A DNA stretch of 64,000 nucleotides, from assembly GCA_021740915.1 (NCBI GenBank), contig JAIOYW010000016.1:41573-105572 (forward strand). Direction: 5' to 3'. The translations under genes and the position numbers were made by a program. How positions within the stretch are numbered: position 1 is the stretch's first letter; every line of letters starts with the position of its first letter. Source of the DNA: Ignavibacteriales bacterium. GTDB taxonomy: Bacteria > Bacteroidota > Ignavibacteria > Ignavibacteriales > Melioribacteraceae. Of the stretch, positions 46,305 through 56,200 are shown one piece after another. The notes beneath the pieces are model-generated. The model was not told the origin of the DNA and did not search any database. It saw nothing but the letters and a program-made list of their open reading frames with translations.

Positions 46305-47060
46305 ATGCTCCTTACCATTGATATTGGCAACACGAATATTAAATGGATTTTATTCGACAAAGAAAATATTTTGGAGAAGGAAGTTTTCGGCACACATTCT
46401 GCAGTTCAATTTCCTCAAAGTATCTTGCAAAACACCGGTGAAATAGCGGTCTCTTCGGTGAATCCTTTAGGCCTTTCGAAGATAATTAATTATTTTTTAC
46501 TGAATACTGCAATTACTGCTAACATAATTAACTACAAATCTCCAATGGAAATCATTGTTGATTATGAGACACCGGAAACCTTAGGTGCAGACAGGATATG
46601 TGCAGCTAATGCCATATTTACAATTGCCAGGGATTATACCGTACTTACATCTAAATCCCTTATTATTTCGTGTGACTTCGGAACTGCAAATAATATTAGT
46701 ATTGTCCGGGGTGACGGCATTTTTTTAGGCGGATTAATCGCTCCGGGAATAAAACTAATGACTGAGAGCCTTCATAACAGGACAGCATCTTTACCTCTCA
46801 CCCAAACAACAGGAAATGTAAGTCTGATTGGTAAAAGTACATCCGGAGCCATTTTAAGCGGAGTGTTTTATTCAGCAGCAGGATTTGTGAATAATATGGT
46901 GAATGAAATAAAAAACGCCATGGATCCCGACAAAATTATTATTTTCACGACAGGTGGTAATTATCTTCCAATTAAGCCCTTTATAAAATTTGAGCACATT
47001 TTCAGAGAAAATCTTGTTTGCGAAGGAATCAGATTTATTCATAATTATCCGGGACGATGA
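46305..47060 (+). CDS. coaX: Type III pantothenate kinase
   Basis: 251 aa ASKHA-fold kinase of the CoaX type, the first step of CoA synthesis. It begins LLTIDIGNTNIKWILF and has the pantothenate-site TLGADRICAANA near residue 95 and FGTANNISIVRGD plus FLGGLIAPGIKLM near 145. The family's SAYGVD-like variations are minor. It touches birA (0 bp) and overlaps the cysteine desulfurase by 4 bp. Confidence 0.94.
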   Translation: MLLTIDIGNTNIKWILFDKENILEKEVFGTHSAVQFPQSILQNTGEIAVSSVNPLGLSKIINYFLLNTAITANIINYKSPMEIIVDYETPETLGADRICAANAIFTIARDYTVLTSKSLIISCDFGTANNISIVRGDGIFLGGLIAPGIKLMTESLHNRTASLPLTQTTGNVSLIGKSTSGAILSGVFYSAAGFVNNMVNEIKNAMDPDKIIIFTTGGNYLPIKPFIKFEHIFRENLVCEGIRFIHNYPGR

Positions 47061-48220
47061 AAAAAGCAGTTTATCTTGACCATGCCGCAACAACCCCACT
47101 GCATCCGAAAGTATTTGAGGTTATGTCCGATTTCCTTAGAAATGATTTCGGGAACCCATCCTCCGTGCATTCATACGGACGCAGCAGCAGAGTTAAAATA
47201 GAATCTGCAAGAGAGACTATTGCTGAAATAATTAATGCACATCCCGCTGAGATTTACTTTACTTCAAACGGAACCGAGGCAAATAATTTTGCATTGTTCG
47301 GAATAACGAAGACAAAATTTGCAGAGTCAGGTGAGACCGGCATAATAACTGCTGAGAATGAACATCATTGTATCCTGGAGCCTGCTGAAAGCCTGGTGAA
47401 GGATGGTTTCCGGCTAACAATCCTAAAACCCCGGAATGATGGCACTATTGATCCGGATACCCTGAATTCTGCATTGAACGCGGATATTTCACTCGCTGCA
47501 TTTATGCTTATTAATAATGAAACCGGATCAGTTAATGATGTTGCAAAATTATCGGATACAGCCATTAATAAACAAATAAACTTTCACACTGATGCTGTGC
47601 AGGCATTTGGGAAATACCAAATTGATGTCAAAAAATTAAGTATAAGCACGATGGCAGTATCAGGACACAAAATTAATGGTCCTAAGGGCTCCGGATTCTT
47701 ATACGCCAGAACAGGCACCCCTATTGCTCCGTTAATTCATGGCGGATCACAGGAAAGAAACAGGCGGGGCGGCACTGAGAATCCTGCGGCAATCATTGGA
47801 CTTGCAGAAGCGGCCCGGATTGCTGTAAACGGGATTGATGAAAATTTTGAAAAAGTTACTAAACTGAATAACTATCTGAGAGCCGGGATTATTTCGCTTG
47901 ACAGTGCAGGAATATCCATTAACAGCCCCCGGACAGCCAGTCCTTACATTCTAAATATTTCTTTCAAACCGGTGTATTATACTGCCGGGTCTGAATCACT
48001 GATTATGTATTTCGACATTAACGGGATCGCAGCTTCCAGCGGAGCAGCATGTGCATCCGGGACAACAAACCCCTCTCATGTTTTATTAAGTCTTGGGAAA
48101 TCGAAAACCGAAGCTTCTGCAGTGGTAAGATTTTCGTTTGGACATGATAACACATTTGAGGAATTGGATTATACGCTTGAGGTGCTCCAAAAGGCTGTAA
48201 AGAAATTTAGAAAAATCTAA
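47057..48220 (+). CDS. Cysteine desulfurase (NifS/IscS family)
   Basis: 387 aa PLP enzyme that liberates sulfur from cysteine for Fe-S clusters or tRNA thiolation. PLP lysine is Lys205 in VSGHKINGPKG; the reactive cysteine is Cys332 in SSGAACASGT, followed by the flexible loop NPSHVL. N-terminus VYLDHAATTPLHP is typical. No iscU/sufU lies adjacent. Its TAA shares two bases with the panC TAG on the other strand. Both the main group I (IscS/NifS) and a specialised desulfurase remain possible. Confidence 0.94.
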   Translation: MKKAVYLDHAATTPLHPKVFEVMSDFLRNDFGNPSSVHSYGRSSRVKIESARETIAEIINAHPAEIYFTSNGTEANNFALFGITKTKFAESGETGIITAENEHHCILEPAESLVKDGFRLTILKPRNDGTIDPDTLNSALNADISLAAFMLINNETGSVNDVAKLSDTAINKQINFHTDAVQAFGKYQIDVKKLSISTMAVSGHKINGPKGSGFLYARTGTPIAPLIHGGSQERNRRGGTENPAAIIGLAEAARIAVNGIDENFEKVTKLNNYLRAGIISLDSAGISINSPRTASPYILNISFKPVYYTAGSESLIMYFDINGIAASSGAACASGTTNPSHVLLSLGKSKTEASAVVRFSFGHDNTFEELDYTLEVLQKAVKKFRKI

Positions 48221-49068
48221 TTCTCAACGATCAGGTTATCAATAAGCCTTGTAAACCCAAAGCGGCAGGCAGCAAGGATAATATAATTACTCCCCTTTTG
48301 AAGTTTACCTGTTTCCGAAAAATTCACCTGATCAACTATTTTTATATATTCGGGTTTTGCTCCCTCTGCGCCTTTCATGTGATTTATAAGAATCTGACAA
48401 ATTTCTGGAGCATTATCCCACCCTTGTTTAATTAATTCAGCACCCTCTAAAAGAGTCCGGTAGATTATTGAGGCATCTTCACGTTCTTTTATTGTTAGAT
48501 ATTTATTCCTTGAACTCATAGCTAATCCGTTTTTTTCTCTGACTATTGGCGCAACAATAACATCAATATTCATTGAAAGGTCTTTTACCATCTGCTGGAT
48601 TAATCTTGCCTGCTGTGCGTCTTTTTGGCCAAAAACTGAAAAATGCGGTCTAATCTGATTAAAAAGAATGGAGACTACTGTAGATACTCCCCGGAAATGC
48701 GTCGGGCGGCTTTCGCCTTCGAAATATTTTGATATTTCATTCACATCCACATATGTTTGAAAACCGGCTGGGTAAATATCCTCATTTGAGGGCATATAAA
48801 GCGCATCGCAGTAAACTTCCTCGAGAAGAGTTATATCCCTATGAATATCCCGTGGATATTTTTCAAGATCCTCATTCGGAGCAAATTGTGTTGGATTAAC
48901 AAAGATTGAAACAATAGCAGCATCTGCATTTTCTTTTGCGATACGAACAAGTGATAAATGTCCTTCATGCAGAAAGCCCATTGTCGGAACGAATCCAACC
49001 CTGGCGCCCTTCTTTTCAAGTGAATTTCGATAATCACAAAGTGCTTTTTTCGAATTTAATATAATCAA
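48217..49068 (-). CDS. panC: Pantothenate synthetase
   Basis: Joins pantoate and beta-alanine with ATP. It shows VGFVPTMGFLHEGHLSLV (residues 21-38), IFVNPTQFAPNEDLEKYPR and FGQKDAQQARLIQQMVKDL plus the KMSKS-like MSSRNKYL. 283 aa is normal. Together with coaX on the other strand it shows that CoA synthesis genes are close here. It is the last gene of the accD-side operon (1 bp after accD). Confidence 0.97.
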   Translation of the reverse strand: MIILNSKKALCDYRNSLEKKGARVGFVPTMGFLHEGHLSLVRIAKENADAAIVSIFVNPTQFAPNEDLEKYPRDIHRDITLLEEVYCDALYMPSNEDIYPAGFQTYVDVNEISKYFEGESRPTHFRGVSTVVSILFNQIRPHFSVFGQKDAQQARLIQQMVKDLSMNIDVIVAPIVREKNGLAMSSRNKYLTIKEREDASIIYRTLLEGAELIKQGWDNAPEICQILINHMKGAEGAKPEYIKIVDQVNFSETGKLQKGSNYIILAACRFGFTRLIDNLIVEN

Positions 49069-49069
49069 T

Positions 49070-49915
49070 TCAGGAGTTGCTTAAATAGTCAACCAGTTGA
49101 ACAAGTTTTGATCTAAGTTCTTTGCGCTCAGTAATAAAATCAAGAAAACCATTCTCCAGAAGAAACTCAGAGGATTGAAATCCTTCCGGTAAATCTTTAC
49201 CGATGGTCTGCTTAATAACTCTCGGTCCTGCGAAACCTATCAGGGCATTTGGTTCAGCAATAATTATATCACCAAGCATCGCATAACTGGCAGTAGTACC
49301 ACCTGTAGTTGGGTCAGTAAGAATCGAAATATACGGTATCTTCGCCTCGGCAAGTCTCGCAAGCCGCGCAGAAGTTTTCGCCATCTGCATAAGTGAATAA
49401 GCACCTTCCATCATTCTTGCGCCGCCGCTCTGTGAAATTATTATCAGGGGAATTTTTGATGTATAAGCTTTATCAATCAGTCGTGCAAGTTTTTCACCAA
49501 CTACAGAGCCCATTGATCCGCCGATAAACTTGAAGTCCATGCAGCCGAAAGCAACTCGTCTTCCTTCAATTTTCCCGCTGCCTGTTTTTACTGCATCAAA
49601 GAGTCCAGTTTTTGAAATCGTAGAAGCAATTCTTGAATTGTATGGTTTTGTGTCAACAAAATTCAAGGGATCTCCTGATTTCATGGTTTTATTAATCTCC
49701 TTAAAAGAACCATGATCCAGAATGATCTTTATGTACTCTTCACTTCCGATTCTGAAATGGAAATCACATTTTGGACAGACAAAACTATTGGTTTCCAGCT
49801 GTTTCCTGTGGATAATCTCATTGCAGTTAGTACATTTAACCCACTGCCCATCCGGGATTTCACTTTTCTGTGTGTCAGGAGATATATTTTGTTTAATTCT
49901 TTTAAACCATGCCAT
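49070..49915 (-). CDS. accD: Acetyl-CoA carboxylase carboxyltransferase beta subunit
   Basis: 281 aa. N-terminal zinc finger with Cys28, Cys31, Cys47 and Cys50 (VKCTNCNE and FVCPKCDF), then the crotonase-like carboxyltransferase domain with [22 protein letters not shown] and [19 protein letters not shown]. It makes malonyl-CoA for fatty acids with AccA, which is not in this window. Overlaps the DUF1573 gene by 1 bp. Confidence 0.97.
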   Translation of the reverse strand: MAWFKRIKQNISPDTQKSEIPDGQWVKCTNCNEIIHRKQLETNSFVCPKCDFHFRIGSEEYIKIILDHGSFKEINKTMKSGDPLNFVDTKPYNSRIASTISKTGLFDAVKTGSGKIEGRRVAFGCMDFKFIGGSMGSVVGEKLARLIDKAYTSKIPLIIISQSGGARMMEGAYSLMQMAKTSARLARLAEAKIPYISILTDPTTGGTTASYAMLGDIIIAEPNALIGFAGPRVIKQTIGKDLPEGFQSSEFLLENGFLDFITERKELRSKLVQLVDYLSNS

Positions 49916-50643
49916 CAGGTATTCCGCTTCTTAATATTAACATAAATAGTAATGGGCTGGTTTGGCTGCTGAGGATCATTGGATACAATTGTAACAGTTC
50001 TTGTAATTTTACCTTCTCTTTCGCTGGTATCAAGATTTATTTTAATTTTCCCTGTTTCTCCGGGTTTGAGTTCTTTTTTTGAAAGGACTGTTGCAGTGCA
50101 CCCGCAGGATGACTTAACTTCAGAGATTTTCAGCAATTCACTCCCTGAATTACGAAACTCCAATTCGGCGCTGACAACTTCACCTTCATTAACAATTCCA
50201 AAATTATGCTGATTTCTTGAGAGTTTAAGTTTTGGACCTCCCTGCTCAGAAGTAACCTCTTCCTTTTTGAGAACATTACACATAAAAGAAAGCCTAAGTT
50301 CCGGTGTTTCAGGGTCATTTGAATTAACATAGATATGTTTTCGCTGTATCCCGCCTCTGTCTTCGGAATTAAATTCAACCATAATTGTTGTACTTTCACC
50401 GGGAGCAAGCCTATTCTTTTCTGGTTTAGCCGCTGTGCAGCCGCAGGAAGCTCTCACTCTTTTAATCTCCAAGACATCATCACCAGTGTTCTTGACAACG
50501 AATTCATGTTTGACGATATTCCCTTCCTGAACATCACCAAAATCATAAAGCAGTTCAGGAGCTTCTATTTTTGGCTGCTTCTGTTGGCTGTATATATTCA
50601 TTGCCAGTAAACTCAGAAATACTAAAAACAGAACTCTTTTCAC
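49915..50643 (-). CDS. Secreted protein with two DUF1573 (ASH-like) domains
   Basis: 242 aa with a signal peptide ([20 protein letters not shown]). Two tandem DUF1573 repeats follow: about residues 27-125 and 140-238. Each carries the [28 protein letters not shown] motif and a conserved Cys pair ([11 protein letters not shown] and [11 protein letters not shown]). The Cys-Gly-Cys pair may be structural or metal-binding. Function is unknown; such proteins are common and often periplasmic in Bacteroidota and relatives. Confidence 0.88.
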   Translation of the reverse strand: MKRVLFLVFLSLLAMNIYSQQKQPKIEAPELLYDFGDVQEGNIVKHEFVVKNTGDDVLEIKRVRASCGCTAAKPEKNRLAPGESTTIMVEFNSEDRGGIQRKHIYVNSNDPETPELRLSFMCNVLKKEEVTSEQGGPKLKLSRNQHNFGIVNEGEVVSAELEFRNSGSELLKISEVKSSCGCTATVLSKKELKPGETGKIKINLDTSEREGKITRTVTIVSNDPQQPNQPITIYVNIKKRNT

Positions 50644-51293
50644 ATTGTCCTCACTGTAAAATTTTTAAAATATCTTGGCTCGATATAATCGAAATTATAA
50701 TTTAATAAATGTTCACCAAATAAATAAGCAAATTCAGCAATCGAACCCGCTGTGATATGTGGCACTTTAATCACTCCATTCAGTGTTGAATCACAGAATA
50801 ACATTTTGTGCGGAAATTTTGATTCAACTTTTTCAATATTTATAAGACTGATATCTGTCAATTCTTCTACCGTACCCTTTCTTTTAACAAACTGCTTTAA
50901 ATAGAGTTCCTCCCGATTGACACGGGATACTATACCAAATTCTGTATTTTCAGATAAGTAGGTCATAATCTGGCTAGCTGTTGCATCAAATGTAGGTACT
51001 GGTATTATTGGGATTTCAAGTGAAAATGCAATCGCTTTAGCTGCGGAATAGCCTATCCTGAGTCCGGTAAAAGAACCTGGACCTTCAGATATTGCAATTG
51101 ATTTTAGTGATGCAGTTTTTAACCCAGCTGTTTCTAAGAGTTTCTCTATCGAGATCAATAGTTTCTCAGAATGAGAATGTTTCTCAAAAACATTTAGCTC
51201 CAAAACATTTCCGGGATTTACCAATAATGCGGCGCTACAGATTTCACCAGTGGTTTCAATAGCGAGCATTGGCAGAAATTCATTCATTTTCAT
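50640..51293 (-). CDS. tsaB: tRNA t6A-synthesis protein TsaB
   Basis: 217 aa ASKHA-fold partner of TsaD and TsaE in making threonylcarbamoyl-adenosine-37. Motifs: MLAIETTGEICSAALL (residues 9-24), SIAISEGPGSFTGLRIGYSAAKAIAF near 70. It overlaps tsaE by 14 bp and the DUF1573 gene by 4 bp. tsaC and tsaD are not in this window. Confidence 0.93.
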   Translation of the reverse strand: MKMNEFLPMLAIETTGEICSAALLVNPGNVLELNVFEKHSHSEKLLISIEKLLETAGLKTASLKSIAISEGPGSFTGLRIGYSAAKAIAFSLEIPIIPVPTFDATASQIMTYLSENTEFGIVSRVNREELYLKQFVKRKGTVEELTDISLINIEKVESKFPHKMLFCDSTLNGVIKVPHITAGSIAEFAYLFGEHLLNYNFDYIEPRYFKNFTVRTM

Positions 51294-51711
51294 ATAGAAT
51301 ATATTTTCTTGAGAGATTGTCTTCAGAAAAAATTATTTGTACCTCTTTTCTTTGATGGGGTAGAAGTGAGGGAAATTTTTCACCCCATTCTATAATAACA
51401 AATGCAGAAAGATCATTAAGATAATCTTCAAAACCAATATCGGTCAGCTCCCCGGCATCATCCACTCGGTAAAAATCAAAATGATATACTTTATAATCAC
51501 CAAAGTATTCATTAACAATATTAAATGTCGGACTGGATACTTCAGGAATATTCCAAAAAGAGCAGATTAGTTTTATTAGAGTAGTCTTACCCGCACCCAG
51601 ATCTCCACTGAAAATGATAACATCTCCCTCTTGCAAATATTTGATTAATTCCTCAGCAATAGTGGAGATATGCTTTTCAGCTAAAAACCCCGATTCATAT
51701 AACCTGCGCAT
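51280..51711 (-). CDS. tsaE: tRNA t6A-synthesis ATPase TsaE
   Basis: 143 aa from the ATG at 51711; an upstream TTG would give 148 aa but the ATG, just after the porX stop, fits the family start. P-loop FSGDLGAGKTTLIK (near residue 38), SSPTFNIVNEY (Switch-like) and FVIIEWGEKFPSLLP are typical. It works with TsaB and TsaD. Its neighbour is porX; this tsaE-porX link is also known from other Bacteroidota genomes (from memory; not checked). Confidence 0.94.
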   Translation of the reverse strand: MRRLYESGFLAEKHISTIAEELIKYLQEGDVIIFSGDLGAGKTTLIKLICSFWNIPEVSSPTFNIVNEYFGDYKVYHFDFYRVDDAGELTDIGFEDYLNDLSAFVIIEWGEKFPSLLPHQRKEVQIIFSEDNLSRKYILYENE

Positions 51712-51712
51712 G

Positions 51713-53278
51713 TTATTTTGTGTCAAGCGTGATGACAGGGAGGATCATCTCTTCAATCGATATTCCCCCGTGCTGAAATGTATCCTTATAATGGCTCAGA
51801 TATCTGTGATATTCAGTTGGATAAACAAAATAATAATCTTCTTTGGCTATTATATAATTAATCGTTATCCCCCTCCGAGGAAGTTTATAATCCTGCGGAT
51901 TTCTTATAAAGATTGCGTTCTTATCATCAGCTTTGAGGTTTTTTCCATATTTGAACCTAAGATTCGTTGAGGATTCTCGGTCTCCCAATACTTTTGCACC
52001 CCTCATTGTCCTTATGCTCCCATGATCAGTGGTAATAACTATTCTTGCTCCTTTGATCTGAGCGATACTCCTTAGTGCGCCAAGCAGACTTGAGTGTTTG
52101 AACCAGCTTTCAGTGAGTGAACGGTACGCAGCTTCATCCGGAGCTATCTCTTTTAAAAGATCAGAATCAGATCTTCCATGAGCAATCATATCCAAAAAAT
52201 TTACGACTACTGCGGTCAGATGATTTGAGGAATGGACGGAAATATTTTGCTCAAACGCCTTACCAACCTCAGGATCAATTATCTTAATATACTTTAACTC
52301 ATTCCTGAGTTTAATCCGTTTTCTTTCAAGCAGACGTGATAGGAATTCTTTCTCATGCATATTCTGGCTGCTTTCATCATCACCCGAAGCCCAGAGATGA
52401 GGAAAATATTTTTCAATTTCTGAAGGATACAGTCCCGCGAAAAGTGAATTTCTTGAATAAGGTGTTGCAGTCGGAAGAATTGAATAATAATAGTCTTTGG
52501 TAATGTTAAAGGTATCAACCAGATACTTTTCCATAACCATCCATTGATCTATCCTGAGACAGTCAATCACAAAATAAAATACAGGACCCGCACTTTCTCT
52601 CAGATGCGGGAAAACATAATCCGGTGTAATTTCCGGAGTTAATTTAGGAAATGAATCCCCCGAATCCGAACTGACCCAGCGCAGATAATTTTTTTCGACA
52701 AATTTTGAAAATTCCTGATTTGCTTCTCTCCGCTGATCGTGTAACGTCTGATGTAATCCAATTCCCGGATGTTTATCTAATTCAAGATCCCAGTTCACAA
52801 GTTTCAGTGCAATATCAACCCATTCTCTATAATTGGGTGAACTGAGCATCATATTTGATATCTGGGTAAAATCCGAAAGATAGTCTTTTGCAGCATATTC
52901 GCCCGAAATCTTTTTTTTGTCGAGTAACTTTTTGCACACAAGCAGCATTTGTGAGGGGACTACCGGTTTAATTATGTAATCGTCAATCTTTCCGCCGATT
53001 GCATCATTCATTAAACTTTCTTCTTCACTCTTCGTCACCATCACAATAGGTATCCGGGGATTTATTTCCTTTATTTGGGACAGTGTTTCCAAGCCGCCCA
53101 TACCAGGCATCATTTCATCAAGAAAGATCAGATCGTAATTAACTTCCTTGTTTTTCTCAATAGCATCATAGCCATTTGTTACCGTATCAATGTCGTAACC
53201 TTTTTCGCTTAGAAAAATGACATGCGATTTTAATAATTCAATCTCATCATCAACCCAAAGAATTCTCTGCTTTTTCAT
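51713..53278 (-). CDS. porX: PorX-type response regulator with PglZ phosphodiesterase domain
   Basis: 521 aa. Receiver domain (residues 1-120) with Asp10/Asp11 (WVDDE), phosphoacceptor Asp54 (LIFLDEMMP), Thr81 and Lys103. Then a linker and an alkaline-phosphatase-superfamily PglZ domain: Asp238 (FYFVIDCLRID), the metal/nucleophile Thr271 in LPTATPYSRNS, and ITTDHG near 415. This is the architecture of PorX, the regulator of T9SS gene expression and function in Bacteroidota, which also hydrolyses cyclic oligonucleotides. The PorY sensor kinase is not in the window. It lies 10 bp after sprA and 2 bp before tsaE. Confidence 0.95.
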   Translation of the reverse strand: MKKQRILWVDDEIELLKSHVIFLSEKGYDIDTVTNGYDAIEKNKEVNYDLIFLDEMMPGMGGLETLSQIKEINPRIPIVMVTKSEEESLMNDAIGGKIDDYIIKPVVPSQMLLVCKKLLDKKKISGEYAAKDYLSDFTQISNMMLSSPNYREWVDIALKLVNWDLELDKHPGIGLHQTLHDQRREANQEFSKFVEKNYLRWVSSDSGDSFPKLTPEITPDYVFPHLRESAGPVFYFVIDCLRIDQWMVMEKYLVDTFNITKDYYYSILPTATPYSRNSLFAGLYPSEIEKYFPHLWASGDDESSQNMHEKEFLSRLLERKRIKLRNELKYIKIIDPEVGKAFEQNISVHSSNHLTAVVVNFLDMIAHGRSDSDLLKEIAPDEAAYRSLTESWFKHSSLLGALRSIAQIKGARIVITTDHGSIRTMRGAKVLGDRESSTNLRFKYGKNLKADDKNAIFIRNPQDYKLPRRGITINYIIAKEDYYFVYPTEYHRYLSHYKDTFQHGGISIEEMILPVITLDTK

Positions 53279-53288
53279 TATATCTCAA

Positions 53289-56200
53289 TTATTGAATAGA
53301 AATATGCACATCAAGTCCTGCTTCACTTGTGCTGGTTGGCGGTATTCTTGCTGCACCTTCCGGCTCCACAGTCGTTGATTTGTAAAATAGTGAAAGCGTG
53401 ACTCTGCTGCTCATAACATACTTTATTCTTGGTTCAAGGGAAGTCCTTATAGTTCCATCCTGCGGCTTTCCATCTTCAATAAAATTATCCATTTCAAAAA
53501 TCACAACCGAATTTCGGGTATTCGTGTAAGAGACTGAAATTTCAAGGTCATTTTGCAGTGAAATACCGAAAAGAGGTAGCGAAAATCCTGTTTTGGAATA
53601 TGAAGCCGAAAGATTTATATCACGGGAAAATGTTTCAGTAATATTTCGTGTTGAAAGCCCTAAATCGTAAGCCGTTTTTGTTGAGAATTTGACCGAACCT
53701 GAAAGATTTCCACCCCAGAGTTCATTAAATGTTATATTCACTCCGATAAGAGGAGCAAAGCCGTAATTAAGTTTCTGTGTCTGAACTGCCTGTTTGCCAT
53801 CAGGGTCTATCTTCCAGCCCTCTGAATAACTGGAATTATATGCGTGACTTAGTGATACTCTTTTGGCAAAATTCTTGAAGAAGGATAGTTTTTCAAGACC
53901 GCTCCAGTTAATTCTCCAGTTCGGTCGGGGTATGTAAGCGGCAAATTTACTCAAGAATGGAACATTTGCAAGAATCGGGAATGATTCAAACCCCTCTATA
54001 AATGCTTCACTCAGGTTTTTATTCGGATCTTCTGAAGCCGGATTATATAACTCGTTTACTTTCTTTATTCCGCTTCCGAAGATTGAAAGGAAAAACGATG
54101 GTGGAAAACTGAGGAAAGATCTTTCAAGAGTTCCGGTAGAGTTAATATTGTTGACAAAAATATTTCCGTCTTCATCTGTTGTCAGTTTTGTTGATTTATT
54201 GAGTCCCCATCCAACTTTCCAGTTCAGATCGAGTTGTGCTCCTTCCCAAAGTGGTCTGGAAGTTTTGAAATCAATAGTATTCTTCTGACTGAAATTATCC
54301 GAAAGATTGCCATTCGGGGCGCGTGGTCCAAGGTCATAAGAAAGACCCAGCATAAATGCTCTCGTAGGACCGGAAGCAGCTTTTTGTCTTATACCCCAGA
54401 AATTTGAGAACCCAGTCCCCTCACCGGTAAGTCCCCCACCCGAGAGTGAATTTGTCTGATTAAAATTTAACGAAATCTGTTCGTAATCGAAAAATATCCA
54501 TTTGGAAGTGGCTTTTAATGCTGCCAATCCTCTCGTTAATATCGAAGGTTTGCCTGCGGTTGAATCAGCCACAGAAGTACTGTCATTTGCTGTGGGTTGC
54601 TGAGGCTGATTGACCGGTGCGGTTGTTCTGCCCCTTCCCCTTGTATTCCTGGGCTGGATTCCGCCTTGTGTCCCTCCTGAAGCCTCCTCATCAAACAAAG
54701 GAGCGGTAAGTGACTTCCACCTCAGATTAAGACCTGCTGTGATTCTGTTCGAGAAACCGGCGCCTCTTCCAAGTTCACCCTGAGTAAAATTATTCTGCCA
54801 GGTATAACTTGCTCCGTATCCGGCATTAACAGAAAAATATTTATTCAAATCCCAGATAGAAGGCAGTTTCGGACTGGTTTTTAAGTCAAAATTTTGCTTG
54901 AAATTAAAATCTTTGCCAAAAAATTCACTGTTAAAAATGTCTCTCCAGATATCACTCTCGCTTCGGTCGATAAGCTTTCCATTTTCATCAGGATTCGTGA
55001 GCAGATACGCAAGAGATGAAGAAAAATCCGCGCTATAATTTGTTGTAACGTTAATTATTCCACCTTCAGTAATTTTCCAGGCATATGAAAAATTACGTGT
55101 TGAAGTAAAATCACGCTGGATAGATGGCTCAACATTAACGCCGCGGTTTTGTGTAAAAGCCTGGTTTCTCTTAAGTGATACTCCGGAAGTGATATTCTGT
55201 GGAGTAAAATATATTTTTGCATTCCGATAATCGGTGAATATTTCAATCAATGAGCCTAAAAGAGGAATATTTGCCGGGTAGAAAAAGTAATCCTGGCTCA
55301 AATTCAGTGAGTGGCGTCCGGTGGCATTCCACACCCAGCTTCGGCTGGTTAGTACAGTCGGGCTTCTGGATATTGTTTTATTATAATTGAATGAAAAACT
55401 CAGACTATTAAAAGTATCCCTGATATACCATTTACTTGAAGGTATTTTAATCCTGATATTCGGCAATGCCCATGAATCTGAAATATTCAGAGTTTGAGCC
55501 CGGGATTTTAGTTCTGCAGCTTCTTTGTCAGCTTCAGCTTCAGTTGCCCCTGATTCAATTAATTTCAGTTTCGCCTGTTCTGCAGCCTGATCCACAGCAA
55601 TGTCCGTTCCGGGAAAATATAGCGGCTTTGAAATTGACTCAGTGCGCGAATAATTAAGTTTAAGATTACTGCCCGAAAGATTTGCAGGGATCAGTTTAAT
55701 AATATCGAGATCGAGAGAAGCGCCCCAATTATCTCTGTCCACTCTCGAACCGAATCTTTCACTAAGCTTATGGAAATAGGGATTTGTTTTGCTCGCATTC
55801 AGACTAACCGTCAGGACATCAGCAAACTGAAGACTTGTGGACGCACTGTAAGCCCATCCGGGTGTATCTTCAGCATCAAGGACTCGAAGTTCATTTACCC
55901 AGATTTCCCCCGAGACTTTTTCACCCACAGTCCCTTTATCTTTTGGATTTATAATACCAACTGTAAAAAAGGTTACTCTCGTCAGAGTAGGATTTCCCCG
56001 CACCCCGAATGAATGCCCTGGCTGACCTGGAACTGAAGACCGGAATAATACTCCCGCAGTATCCCTCCGCTGCTTGATCGCGGTCAATTCATCAAATTTC
56101 ATCGAAATCTCATTCCAGTCGGGTTGAACCGGCTGACGGTATTCATAATAATTTAATGAGTCTGATCCAAATCGGAAATAAACCTCTGAAGAATAGTTAT

